Shown here piece by piece: positions 16,265 through 24,731 of a DNA stretch of 26,467 nucleotides. A model generated the notes under the pieces. That model was not told the origin of the DNA. It saw nothing but the letters and a program-made list of their open reading frames with translations, and made no database searches. This DNA comes from Flavobacterium psychrophilum (GTDB lineage: Bacteria > Bacteroidota > Bacteroidia > Flavobacteriales > Flavobacteriaceae), in assembly GCA_945872875.1 (NCBI GenBank), contig CAMCBB010000011.1, positions 1-26,467 on the forward strand. Direction: 5' to 3'. The position numbers and the translations under genes were made by a program. The stretch's first letter is position 1; each line of letters opens with the position of its first letter.

Positions 16265-16349
16265 AAATAGTTTCCGGTTTCAAGTTATTTAAGTTTCAAA
16301 TTGTACAAAATGAAACTTTAAACTTTAAACTAAAAAAACAAAAATTATA
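16265..16349 (+). repeat. 7-base tandem repeat, hairpin-forming spacer between nuoF and nuoG
   Basis: Left half: GTTTCCG, GTTTCAA, a 9-base unit GTTATTTAA, GTTTCAA (16270-16299). Right half: TGAAACT, TTAAACT, TTAAACT (16311-16331). AAGTTTCA (16291-16298) pairs perfectly with TGAAACTT (16311-16318), and pairing continues outward with a small bulge. The loop holds the palindrome TTGTACAA. The words are those of the spacer at 4383-4459. An A-rich stretch of 18 bases separates it from the nuoG ATG. Confidence 0.72.
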
Positions 16350-17405
16350 ATGAAAGTAACCATAGACGGTCAAGAAATTGAAGTAGCACCAGGAACAACC
16401 ATCCTGCAAGCAGCTCGAATGATTGGTGGAGAATCTGTTCCGCCAGCCATGTGTTATTATTCGAAACTAAAAGGTACCGGTGGAAAATGCCGTTGTTGTT
16501 TAGTTGATGTAACTAAAGGTAGCGAAGCAGATCCAAGACCAATGCCAAAACTAGTAGCATCTTGTGTAACAGGATGTCAAGACGGAATGGAAGTTGCCAG
16601 CAAATCTTCAGAAAGAGTAACGGAAGCGCGTAAAGCGGTAACCGAATTTCTTTTAATCAACCACCCATTAGATTGCCCAGTTTGCGATCAGGCGGGAGAA
16701 TGTGATTTGCAAAACTTAAGTTTCGAACACGGAAAATCGGAAACGCGTTTCATAGAAGAAAAAAGAACATTCGAACCAGAAAATATTGGCGACAAAATTC
16801 AATTACACATGAACCGTTGCATTGTATGCCAACGCTGTGTAGAAGTTGCCGATCAATTAACCGATGGTAGAGTTCACGGAGTTTTAAACCGTGGAGATCA
16901 TTCTCAAATTTCGACTTGTGTATCTGCAGCTATTGATAATGAGTTCTCTGGAAACATGATTGATGTATGTCCGGTTGGAGCATTAACTGATAAAACATTT
17001 AGATTCAAATCGAGAGTTTGGTTTAACAAACCGTTCAATGCTCATAGAGAATGTACTACTCCAGGATGTTGCGGAAAAACAACAGTTTGGATGTTTGGAA
17101 ACGAAATTCAAAGAGTTACCGCAAGAAAAGACGAGTACCACGAGGTAGAAGATTTTATCTGTAATACGTGTCGTTTTGATAAAAAAGAAGTTTCGGATTG
17201 GGTTATTGAAGGACCAAGAAAATTCGAAAAAGATTCGGTTATCAACCAAAATAAAAAATACAACACCACTGAAAAAGTAGTGATTGAAACTGAAAAAGGT
17301 ATTCTTCAAGGAAGAGATCAAGACCGTAAAAAAATTAGTATGGCCGAGATTGCATACAACGAAAAAATAGATGGTAACCCAATAAATACTAAACAAAATG
17401 GATAG
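16350..17405 (+). CDS. nuoG: NADH-quinone oxidoreductase subunit G, short form
   Basis: A 351-aa subunit (75-kDa family) that relays electrons from NuoF toward NuoB. Cluster ligands are complete: 2Fe-2S N1b at C35, C47, C50 and C72; 4Fe-4S N5 at H105, C109, C112 and C118; and 4Fe-4S N4 at C157, C160, C163 and C207. Further cysteines C235, C240, C241, C271 and C274 sit where some bacteria carry an extra N7 cluster (C-x2-C-x3-C-x27-C), but the spacing differs. The large C-terminal molybdopterin-oxidoreductase-like domain (E. coli NuoG is about 900 aa) is absent. The end is not a local frameshift, because nuoH starts in the last 8 bases (ATGGATAG). Short NuoG proteins may be usual in Flavobacteriia, but I recall this from memory only. 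Confidence 0.93.
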   Translation: MKVTIDGQEIEVAPGTTILQAARMIGGESVPPAMCYYSKLKGTGGKCRCCLVDVTKGSEADPRPMPKLVASCVTGCQDGMEVASKSSERVTEARKAVTEFLLINHPLDCPVCDQAGECDLQNLSFEHGKSETRFIEEKRTFEPENIGDKIQLHMNRCIVCQRCVEVADQLTDGRVHGVLNRGDHSQISTCVSAAIDNEFSGNMIDVCPVGALTDKTFRFKSRVWFNKPFNAHRECTTPGCCGKTTVWMFGNEIQRVTARKDEYHEVEDFICNTCRFDKKEVSDWVIEGPRKFEKDSVINQNKKYNTTEKVVIETEKGILQGRDQDRKKISMAEIAYNEKIDGNPINTKQNG

Positions 17406-18456
17406 TAGTACCGCCTTCATTGTAGAAAAAAGTGTGATTATTTTTGTGGTATTTGCTGTAACGATGATCATGGCCATGTATTCTACTTGGGCAGAACGAA
17501 AAGTTGCTGCTTATCTTCAAGATAGAGTTGGTCCTAATCGTGCGGGTTGGGGAGGACTATTACAACCACTTGCAGACGGAATGAAACTTTTTGCAAAAGA
17601 AGAGTTTGAACCAGATACCAAAAATAGATTTTTGTTTTTTGTAGGTCCAGCCATCGCAATGAGCGCTGCTTTAATGACCAGTGCTGTAATTCCGTGGGGG
17701 GATAAATTACATATTTTTGGTAAAGATGTTATACTTCAAGCTACTGATACTGATAGTGCATTGCTTTATATTTTTGCAATAGTTTCAATTGGAGTCTACG
17801 GAATCATGATTGGTGGCTGGGCATCGAATAATAAGTTCTCGTTAATGGGAGCAGTTCGTGCTGCTTCACAAATGGTTTCTTATGAAATTGCCATGGGATT
17901 ATCGATGATTGCTTTATTGATGATGACTGGAACTTTAAGCTTAAAAGAGATATCGGTGCAACAACATGGTTTTCATTGGAATGTATTCTATCAACCATTA
18001 TCATTTCTTATCTTTTTGATTTGTGCTTTCGCAGAAACCAATAGAACGCCTTTCGATTTAGCAGAATGTGAATCAGAATTAATTGGGGGCTACCACACAG
18101 AGTATTCTTCTATGAAAATGGGATTCTATTTATTTGCAGAATATGCTAACATGTTCATCTCTTCAACTATTATATCCGTATTGTTCTTTGGTGGTTACAA
18201 CTACCCTGGAATGAGTTGGGTTGTTGAAAATTGGGGAGTAAATCTTGGAAATATCATTGGAATGGGGGCTTTGTTTGCAAAACTTTGCTTTTTCATTTTC
18301 TTCTTTATGTGGATTCGATGGACAATACCAAGATTTAGATACGATCAATTGATGAATTTAGGTTGGAAGATCTTAATTCCGCTTTCAATTGTAAATATTA
18401 TCATTACAGGAATTATCAATTTAAGAGGTGAAATTTTAACTTATTTAGGGTTTTAA
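17398..18456 (+). CDS. nuoH: NADH-quinone oxidoreductase subunit H
   Basis: A 352-aa membrane subunit (ND1 family) with about eight helices; it joins the peripheral and membrane arms and forms much of the quinone tunnel. Signatures are WAERKVAAYLQDRVGPNRAG (31-50) and FAETNRTPFDLAECESELIG (211-230), followed by GYHTEYSSMKMG. The start codon overlaps the nuoG stop by 8 bases, which suggests translational coupling. Length is normal. No oddities were seen. Confidence 0.97.
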   Translation: MDSSTAFIVEKSVIIFVVFAVTMIMAMYSTWAERKVAAYLQDRVGPNRAGWGGLLQPLADGMKLFAKEEFEPDTKNRFLFFVGPAIAMSAALMTSAVIPWGDKLHIFGKDVILQATDTDSALLYIFAIVSIGVYGIMIGGWASNNKFSLMGAVRAASQMVSYEIAMGLSMIALLMMTGTLSLKEISVQQHGFHWNVFYQPLSFLIFLICAFAETNRTPFDLAECESELIGGYHTEYSSMKMGFYLFAEYANMFISSTIISVLFFGGYNYPGMSWVVENWGVNLGNIIGMGALFAKLCFFIFFFMWIRWTIPRFRYDQLMNLGWKILIPLSIVNIIITGIINLRGEILTYLGF

Positions 18457-18472
18457 TTAGGAAATAACAATT

Positions 18473-19015
18473 ATGTCATCAATACAAAATATTTCATTAT
18501 CAGGCAGTAAAAAGCAGGTTTCCAATAAGGAAATGACTTTTTTAGAAAGACTATACCTGATAGCTATTGTAAAAGGTTTGTGGATTACCATCAAACACTT
18601 TTTTAGCAAAAAAGCAACCATTCATTATCCAGAACAAGTTCGAGAATTTAGTCCGGTGTACCGCGGAAGACACATGTTGAAGCGCGACGAACAAGGTAGA
18701 GAAAATTGTACTGCTTGTGGTTTGTGCGCATTATCATGTCCTGCCGAAGCAATTACTATGAAAGCTGCCGAGCGTAAACCAGATGAGAAACATTTGTACC
18801 GCGAAGAAAAATATGCTGAGATCTATGAAATCAATATGTTGCGTTGCATTTTCTGCGGATTGTGTGAAGAAGCTTGTCCAAAAGACGCTATTTACTTAAC
18901 AATTTCAAAAGAATTAGTTCCTGCGCAGTACCATAGAGAAGATTTTATTTTTGGAAAAGACAAATTGGTAATGCCTCTAGAAATGGCTATAGCAAATACT
19001 AAAAACCTAAATTAA
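18473..19015 (+). CDS. nuoI: NADH-quinone oxidoreductase subunit I
   Basis: A 180-aa ferredoxin-like peripheral subunit with two 4Fe-4S clusters, N6a and N6b, passing electrons to N2 in NuoB. Ligand motifs are C79-x2-C82-x2-C85-x3-C89 (NCTACGLCALSCP) and C125-x2-C128-x2-C131-x3-C135 (RCIFCGLCEEACP). An amphipathic N-terminal helix around 22-45 (FLERLYLIAIVKGLWITIKHF) would lie on the membrane. It starts 16 bases after nuoH and ends 2 bases before nuoJ. Confidence 0.97.
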   Translation: MSSIQNISLSGSKKQVSNKEMTFLERLYLIAIVKGLWITIKHFFSKKATIHYPEQVREFSPVYRGRHMLKRDEQGRENCTACGLCALSCPAEAITMKAAERKPDEKHLYREEKYAEIYEINMLRCIFCGLCEEACPKDAIYLTISKELVPAQYHREDFIFGKDKLVMPLEMAIANTKNLN

Positions 19016-19017
19016 TT

Positions 19018-19539
19018 ATGGCACCAGTACTTATTATATTTTATATCCTAGCTGCTTTTACACTGGCAACAGCCTTTTTAACTATTTACAGTAGAAACCC
19101 AATTCATAGTGCTATTTACTTAGTATTGTGCTTCTTTTCAATTGCTGGTCATTACTTATTATTTAATGCACAATTTTTAGCAATTGTACATATTATCGTG
19201 TATTCGGGAGCCATTATGGTACTCTTCTTATTTACCATCATGTTAATGAATTTAAACAAAGAAGATGAAGTGCACAAACCAAGAATTACCAGACTTGGTG
19301 CTATCACCGTTTTTATTTTGTTGAGCACTGCCTTGGTATTAATATTCATGTATTCAAAACCATTTGTTGGCGAATATTATACCAGTCACGAAGATTTCCA
19401 ATCGATAAAAAAATTAGGAACAGTTTTATTAGACGATAAAGACGGATTTATGGTTCCGTTTGAATTTGCTTCAGTGTTATTATTAGTTGCAATGATTGGA
19501 GCAGTATTATTGTCTAAAAAAGAAAAAACATCTAAATAA
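19018..19539 (+). CDS. nuoJ: NADH-quinone oxidoreductase subunit J
   Basis: A 173-aa membrane subunit (ND6 family) with five predicted helices. The conserved third helix with its pi-bulge region is visible as IVYSGAIMVLFLFTIMLMNL (about 60-79). It helps couple quinone chemistry to the pumping subunits. It is tightly packed: 2 bases after nuoI and 1 base before nuoK. The final KKEKTSK is a normal cytoplasmic tail. Confidence 0.95.
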   Translation: MAPVLIIFYILAAFTLATAFLTIYSRNPIHSAIYLVLCFFSIAGHYLLFNAQFLAIVHIIVYSGAIMVLFLFTIMLMNLNKEDEVHKPRITRLGAITVFILLSTALVLIFMYSKPFVGEYYTSHEDFQSIKKLGTVLLDDKDGFMVPFEFASVLLLVAMIGAVLLSKKEKTSK

Positions 19540-19540
19540 T

Positions 19541-19861
19541 ATGGAAAATATTTTAAATCAAATAGGTATAGAAAATTACATTTTCCTTTCCGTTTTACTT
19601 TTTTGTATCGGAATTTTTGGAGTGTTATATAGAAGAAATGCCATCATCGTTTTCATGTCAATCGAAATTATGCTAAATGCCGTGAACTTGTTATTTATTG
19701 CATTTGCAACCTACTGGCAAGATCCTAAAGGGGAAGTATTTGTATTCTTCTCGATGGCTGTTGCTGCTGCCGAAGTCGCAGTTGGATTGGCATTATTAGT
19801 TTCGGTTTTCCGAAATATTGGATCGGTTGATATCTCAAATTTAAAGAACTTAAAAGGATAA
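19541..19861 (+). CDS. nuoK: NADH-quinone oxidoreductase subunit K
   Basis: A 106-aa membrane subunit (ND4L family) with three helices. The two conserved membrane glutamates of the proton path are E42 (FMSIEIMLNAVNL) and E78 (VAAAEVAVGLALL). The start is ATG at 19541, 1 base after the nuoJ stop codon; an in-frame TTG at 19496 lies inside nuoJ and would add an unlikely charged extension. Length is typical. Confidence 0.96.
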   Translation: MENILNQIGIENYIFLSVLLFCIGIFGVLYRRNAIIVFMSIEIMLNAVNLLFIAFATYWQDPKGEVFVFFSMAVAAAEVAVGLALLVSVFRNIGSVDISNLKNLKG

Positions 19862-19867
19862 TCCCTA

Positions 19868-21745
19868 ATGGACAATAACTTAGTTTTACTCTTATTATTA
19901 ACCCCATTTGTTGGGTTCTTATTTAATGTTTTCTTCGGAAAAAAAGCAGGAAAAAGCATTGCTGGTGCTATCGGAACTATAGCAGTTGTGGTATCATTTG
20001 CAATGAGTTTGTATTTTTTCCTTCAATTAAATGCAACTGGAAAACCCGTTTCTGTTACCTTATTGGATTGGATCCAAATAGGAAAACTTAAAGTAGATTT
20101 CGGAATTTTATTAGACCAATTGTCATTGTTATGGTTGCTATTTGTAACTGGAATTGGTTCGTTAATTCACTTATACTCGATCAGCTACATGCACGAGGAT
20201 GAAAATATGCACAAGTTCTTTGCGTATTTAAATTTATTTGTATTCTTCATGATCACTTTAGTTGTTGGAAATAACTTACTAGTAATGTTTATCGGATGGG
20301 AAGGCGTTGGACTTTGCTCCTACTTGCTTATCGGATTTTGGCATAAAAACCAAGATTACAATGATGCGGCTAAAAAAGCATTTATTATGAACCGAATAGG
20401 GGATTTAGGTTTCTTAATTGGAATATTCATTTTGGCATTTATGTTTTCTACTTTGAACTTTGTTGAAATGAAACAAGCCCTATCAGCGGGAACTGCAAAT
20501 ACTGATTTATTAGGATTGGCCGCTTTATGTTTATTCATCGGAGCAACAGGAAAATCGGCACAATTACCACTTTACACTTGGTTACCAGACGCAATGGCTG
20601 GACCAACTCCTGTTTCTGCGTTAATCCACGCTGCAACGATGGTAACGGCAGGTATCTTTATGATTACTAGAATGAACTTCTTATTTGATTTAACTCCCGA
20701 AGTTCAAAACATCATCGCAATTGTTGGAGCCATTACTGCTTTAGTAGCAGCATCAATTGGATTATTACAAAATGACATAAAAAAGGTTTTGGCCTATTCT
20801 ACCGTTTCCCAATTAGGGTTGATGTTTTTAGCCTTAGGAATGGGTGCTTATAATGTTGCCGTTTTCCACGTAATCACACATGCCTTCTTTAAAGCTTGTT
20901 TGTTCTTAGGTTCAGGTTCTGTGATACACGCGTTACACGGCGAACAAGATATGCGTAAAATGGGTGGTTTGCGTAAAGCAATGCCAATCACTTTTGCAAC
21001 AATGTTAATTTCAACATTAGCTATTGCAGGTATTTTCCCATTCGCAGGTTTCTGGTCTAAAGACGAAATTTTAATGGTTGCTTTCGAACACAATAAAGCC
21101 TTATGGATTATCGGATCTATTGCTTCCATCATGACTGCTTTCTATATGTTTAGATTGATGTATTTAACTTTCTTCAGAGACTTTAGAGGAACCGAAGAAC
21201 AAAAACACCATTTACACGAAAGTCCGAGTTTAATTACCTTACCATTAATCATTTTAGCGGCATTAGCAACTGTTGGTGGATTAATTAATTTACCAGGAAG
21301 TAATTGGTTAAACCATTTCTTAGAACCAATTTTAGCAGGAAAACACGAAGAACATGCTCTTGGAAGCCAAGAATATATGTTAATGGGAATTGCATTAACA
21401 GGTGCTATCATTGGAATTGTTTGGGCGTATGCCAAATACATCAAACAAGGATTTGTACCAAAACAAGATTCAGAAATAGCAGGTGTTTCTAAAACTATTT
21501 ACAATAAATATTATGTAGATGAATTCTACACCTTCCTAATTATTACCCCACTAAACGCACTTTCCAACTTCTTTAGAACTACTCTTGAGCCTGCTCTTGG
21601 AGGAATTGTTCACGGTTTCGGAAACGTTGCAAATGGGTTAAGTAATCAAGGTAAAAAATTACAATCTGGAAGTATTGGTTTGTACCTTTTTGCTTTTGTA
21701 ATTGGAGTTTTAGCCATAGTTAGTTATTTATTTTTAGCACAATAA
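19868..21745 (+). CDS. nuoL: NADH-quinone oxidoreductase subunit L
   Basis: A 625-aa antiporter-like proton-pumping subunit (ND5 family) at the far end of the membrane arm, with about 16 helices. The proton-path residues are E145 in GWEGVGLCSYLLIGFWH and K229 in ATGKSAQLPLYTWLPDAMAG. The C-terminal region (about 520-600) is expected to form the long lateral helix that runs along the arm, ending in a last membrane helix near YLFAFVIGVLAIVSYLF. It starts 6 bases after nuoK. Length is normal. Confidence 0.97.
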   Translation: MDNNLVLLLLLTPFVGFLFNVFFGKKAGKSIAGAIGTIAVVVSFAMSLYFFLQLNATGKPVSVTLLDWIQIGKLKVDFGILLDQLSLLWLLFVTGIGSLIHLYSISYMHEDENMHKFFAYLNLFVFFMITLVVGNNLLVMFIGWEGVGLCSYLLIGFWHKNQDYNDAAKKAFIMNRIGDLGFLIGIFILAFMFSTLNFVEMKQALSAGTANTDLLGLAALCLFIGATGKSAQLPLYTWLPDAMAGPTPVSALIHAATMVTAGIFMITRMNFLFDLTPEVQNIIAIVGAITALVAASIGLLQNDIKKVLAYSTVSQLGLMFLALGMGAYNVAVFHVITHAFFKACLFLGSGSVIHALHGEQDMRKMGGLRKAMPITFATMLISTLAIAGIFPFAGFWSKDEILMVAFEHNKALWIIGSIASIMTAFYMFRLMYLTFFRDFRGTEEQKHHLHESPSLITLPLIILAALATVGGLINLPGSNWLNHFLEPILAGKHEEHALGSQEYMLMGIALTGAIIGIVWAYAKYIKQGFVPKQDSEIAGVSKTIYNKYYVDEFYTFLIITPLNALSNFFRTTLEPALGGIVHGFGNVANGLSNQGKKLQSGSIGLYLFAFVIGVLAIVSYLFLAQ

Positions 21746-21755
21746 TTTAAAGAAA

Positions 21756-23198
21756 ATGAACGTATCCCTTATATTAATTGTCCTTTTAATTGGTGCCTTA
21801 GTAACCTTCGTTTCTGGAGATAAATTGGCATCAAAAGTGGCACTATTCTTTAGTTTGGCAGCATTAGGTTGCACCACGGTTTTAGTAAATCACTATCTTG
21901 GTGGTGTTGACATAAGCCTTAACAACCCTTGGATTTTACAACCCAATGTATCCTTTGCATTAAAAGCAGATGGATTGGCTCTTGCGATGGTTTTATTAAC
22001 CGTGTCTTTAATTCCGATTATTCTATTATCTTCTTTTGCAAATAAATTTAATAACTCCAAAAACTTCTATGCCTTAGTATTGTTCATGGCATTTGCAATG
22101 ACCGGAACATTCCTTGCTGCAGACGGATTATTATACTATATTTTCTGGGAGTTATCTTTAATTCCAATCTATTTTATAGCATTAGTTTGGGGTAACGGAG
22201 ATCTTGAAGAACGCAAAAAAGCAGTAGTAAAATTCTTTATTTACACACTTGCAGGATCATTATTTATGCTCGTTGCTTTTGCTTATTTATATGACAAAGC
22301 AGGAAGTTTCATGCTATCCGATTTAACGAAATTAAAACTATCAGTAACCGAACAATTCTGGATTTTCTTTGCTTTCTTTTTAGCATACGCAATTAAAATT
22401 CCGATTATTCCTTTCCATACATGGCAAGCAAAAGTGTACCAAAAAGCACCAACTGTTGGAACCATGCTTTTATCTGGTATCATGCTAAAAATGGGATTGT
22501 ACAGCGTGATCCGTTGGCAAATTCCTATTGCGCCATTAGCTGCTAAAACCTACATGCCAACACTAATTGGATTGAGTATTGCTGGAGTAATTTATGGCTC
22601 GATTGTGGCTTTACGCCAAAAAGACCTTAAAAAATTATTGGCTTATTCGTCATTAGCGCACGTTGGATTAATTGCTGCAGGTTGTTATACTTTAACAGCC
22701 GACGGTATCAGCGGAGCGGTATCGCAAATGATTGCCCACGGTTTTGTAATCGTTGGATTGTTCTTTGCTGCCGAAGTGATTTATAGAAGATTTAATTCGA
22801 ATACTATTGAAGAATTAGGCGGAATTCGTTCACAAGCTCCTAAGTTCACTTCGCTGTTTATGATTTTGGTTTTGGCCTCTGTTGCATTACCAGGAACATT
22901 CAACTTCATTGGAGAATTTACCGTTTTATACAGTTTGTCGCAAGTAAATATATGGTTTGCTGTATTAGGTGGAACCACAATCATTTTAGGGGCTTATTAT
23001 ATGTTGAAAATGTTCCAAAATGTAATGCTTGGCGAAACAAACACCAAAGTATTTGCGGAAGTAACCTTAAATGAAACTATCGTTTTTGTGATACTAATTG
23101 CCTTTTTATTATTCTACGGAATCCATCCAAAACCAATTGTAGATTTGGTTAACCCAAGTGTCCAAGAAATTCTAACTCAAATTAATAGATTTAACTAA
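21756..23198 (+). CDS. nuoM: NADH-quinone oxidoreductase subunit M
   Basis: A 480-aa antiporter-like pumping subunit (ND4 family) with about 14 helices. Proton-path residues are E132 in FWELSLIPIYFIALVWG and K214 in AYAIKIPIIPFHTWQAKVY. The QKDLKKLLAYSSLAHVGLI region is also typical of the family. It starts 10 bases after nuoL. Nothing unusual was seen. Confidence 0.97.
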   Translation: MNVSLILIVLLIGALVTFVSGDKLASKVALFFSLAALGCTTVLVNHYLGGVDISLNNPWILQPNVSFALKADGLALAMVLLTVSLIPIILLSSFANKFNNSKNFYALVLFMAFAMTGTFLAADGLLYYIFWELSLIPIYFIALVWGNGDLEERKKAVVKFFIYTLAGSLFMLVAFAYLYDKAGSFMLSDLTKLKLSVTEQFWIFFAFFLAYAIKIPIIPFHTWQAKVYQKAPTVGTMLLSGIMLKMGLYSVIRWQIPIAPLAAKTYMPTLIGLSIAGVIYGSIVALRQKDLKKLLAYSSLAHVGLIAAGCYTLTADGISGAVSQMIAHGFVIVGLFFAAEVIYRRFNSNTIEELGGIRSQAPKFTSLFMILVLASVALPGTFNFIGEFTVLYSLSQVNIWFAVLGGTTIILGAYYMLKMFQNVMLGETNTKVFAEVTLNETIVFVILIAFLLFYGIHPKPIVDLVNPSVQEILTQINRFN

Positions 23199-23203
23199 TA
23201 CAA

Positions 23204-24604
23204 ATGAATACACTAATAGCACTATCAGGTTTAGGCGTTTTTTGTCTTATAGCTGAAATCTTTAATTTAAGAAAAGTAATCGTTCCGGTAGTAATTTTAG
23301 GATTACTAGCAGTATTAGGAACTACATTACACCTTTGGACTTTAGGTTTTTCTGCAAGTGAAAAATACAGCAATATGATTGCGGCAGATTCAATGTCTTC
23401 TGCATTTGCTTCGCTGTTTATCCTACTAACCATTTTTATTGTTGCCATGGGAAATGAGGTGTATAAAGACCATCCAACCAAAATTTCCGATTACATTTCA
23501 ATCAAGGTTTTCCTATTGGCAGGAGCTATTGCAATGATATCATTTACCAATCTTGCCATGTTCTTTATCGGAATTGAAACCCTTTCTATTGCATTATATA
23601 TTTTAGCTGGAAGCAGCCGATTAGACATTAAAAGCAACGAAGCCGGAATGAAGTATTTCCTTATGGGTTCCTTTGCCTCTGGAATCATTTTGTTTGGAAT
23701 CTGCTTGATTTATGGAGCTATGGGAAGCTTTGATGTAGCAGAAATTTCGAGTGCATCTTTATCTGCCGAATTGCCTTCTTGGTTTCCAATTGGAGTGATA
23801 TTAGTAGTGGTTGGAATGTTATTTAAAATTGCAGCAGTTCCTTTTCACTTTTGGGCACCAGACGTTTACGAAGGCGCTCCATCGTTAGTTACTGCTACCA
23901 TGAGCACCTTGGTAAAAGTGGTTGCCATTGCCACTTTATATAAAATAGTAACCGCATTAAACTTAAATTCTTCATTCGATAATCAGGATATTTTAACCTC
24001 ATTTCAACTAATTATTATTGTGGTTTCAATTGCGTCAATGACTATTGGAAACATTATGGCTTTACGCCAAAATAATGTAAAACGAATGTTGGCTTTCTCT
24101 GGTATTTCACACGCTGGATTCATGTTGATGGCATTGCTTACCATGGCCAATTCATCTTCAACATTATTGTATTATACAAGCGCTTATGCACTAGCCGGAA
24201 TTGCAGCATTTGCAGTTATAATAACTGTAACAGGAAACAAAGACAACGAAGACATTGTTAATTTCAATGGCTTAGGTAAAACCAATCCATTAATGGCAGC
24301 GGTTTTAACTGCAGCTTTACTTTCTATGGCTGGAATTCCTATTTTCTCTGGTTTCTTTGCAAAATTTATGCTGTTTACACAAACCATTAAAGCAGGTTAT
24401 TTAGTTGTGGTTATTGCCGGAGTAATCAACTCTATTGTAAGTGTTGGTTATTATTTCAAATTAATTTTGGCAATGTACACTAGAGAGCCAAATGAAGAAA
24501 AACAAGCAACTCCGTTCGTGTATTATGCAGTGGGTGTAGTTTCTATTTTGCTAAATGTAATCATCGGATTGTATCCTTCATTAGTAACCAATTTACTGAA
24601 ATAA
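23204..24604 (+). CDS. nuoN: NADH-quinone oxidoreductase subunit N
   Basis: A 466-aa antiporter-like pumping subunit (ND2 family), the last gene of the operon. The proton-path residues are E125 in FFIGIETLSIALYILAG and K208 in MLFKIAAVPFHFWAPDVYEGAP, with the second conserved region RQNNVKRMLAFSGISHAGFML. It has about 14 helices. It starts 5 bases after nuoM and is followed by a strong terminator, so the operon ends here with all 14 subunits present. Confidence 0.97.
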   Translation: MNTLIALSGLGVFCLIAEIFNLRKVIVPVVILGLLAVLGTTLHLWTLGFSASEKYSNMIAADSMSSAFASLFILLTIFIVAMGNEVYKDHPTKISDYISIKVFLLAGAIAMISFTNLAMFFIGIETLSIALYILAGSSRLDIKSNEAGMKYFLMGSFASGIILFGICLIYGAMGSFDVAEISSASLSAELPSWFPIGVILVVVGMLFKIAAVPFHFWAPDVYEGAPSLVTATMSTLVKVVAIATLYKIVTALNLNSSFDNQDILTSFQLIIIVVSIASMTIGNIMALRQNNVKRMLAFSGISHAGFMLMALLTMANSSSTLLYYTSAYALAGIAAFAVIITVTGNKDNEDIVNFNGLGKTNPLMAAVLTAALLSMAGIPIFSGFFAKFMLFTQTIKAGYLVVVIAGVINSIVSVGYYFKLILAMYTREPNEEKQATPFVYYAVGVVSILLNVIIGLYPSLVTNLLK

Positions 24605-24627
24605 AAATTCCCATTTTAAATTATATC

Positions 24628-24659
24628 AAAACCATCAAAAGCAATTTTGGTGGTTTTTT
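24628..24659 (+). terminator. nuo operon terminator
   Basis: Thirteen-base stem AAAACCATCAAAA (24628-24640) and TTTTGGTGGTTTT (24645-24657) with one T-G pair, loop GCAA, and a T-run to 24659. It lies 23 bases after the nuoN stop codon. Confidence 0.88.
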
Positions 24660-24681
24660 ATTTATCAACAATTGGCAAATT

Positions 24682-24706
24682 TAACAACTGTTAGTTGCCC
24701 AACTAA
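24682..24706. promoter_or_regulatory. Candidate operator of the umuC-umuD operon
   Basis: Two overlapping palindromes: TAACA-AC-TGTTA (24682-24693) and the perfect 16-base TTAGTTG-CC-CAACTAA (24691-24706). The second ends 25 bases before the umuC ATG and overlaps the expected -33 region. Position and symmetry suggest a damage-inducible repressor site, but I know of no established consensus for this group to compare it with. Confidence 0.5.
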
Positions 24707-24719
24707 AATTCCGATTCTG

Positions 24720-24727
24720 TAATTTTA
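24720..24727 (+). promoter_or_regulatory. Possible -7 element of umuC
   Basis: TAATTTTA is one mismatch from TAnnTTTG and lies 4 bases before the ATG, which would give a leaderless or near-leaderless mRNA. A TTG at 24695-24697 lies 22 bases upstream, longer than usual. Weak call. Confidence 0.35.
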
Positions 24728-24731
24728 CAAA

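Noticed and set aside
17398..17405. nuoG considered as frameshifted before its C-terminal domain
   Set aside because: nuoH begins in the overlapping bases with a normal N-terminus, leaving no room for a lost domain.
16983..17477. 164-codon open frame antisense to nuoG and nuoH
   Set aside because: The translation is low-complexity (Phe, Ser, Asn, Val) as expected from antisense of AT-rich coding DNA; both sense genes are certain.
19496..19540. TTG-initiated extension of nuoK overlapping nuoJ
   Set aside because: It adds a charged tail unlike the family; the ATG at 19541 gives the usual length.
24605..24731. Gap between nuoN and umuC searched for a small gene or RNA
   Set aside because: It is explained by a terminator, two palindromes and a promoter-like site; no credible open frame.
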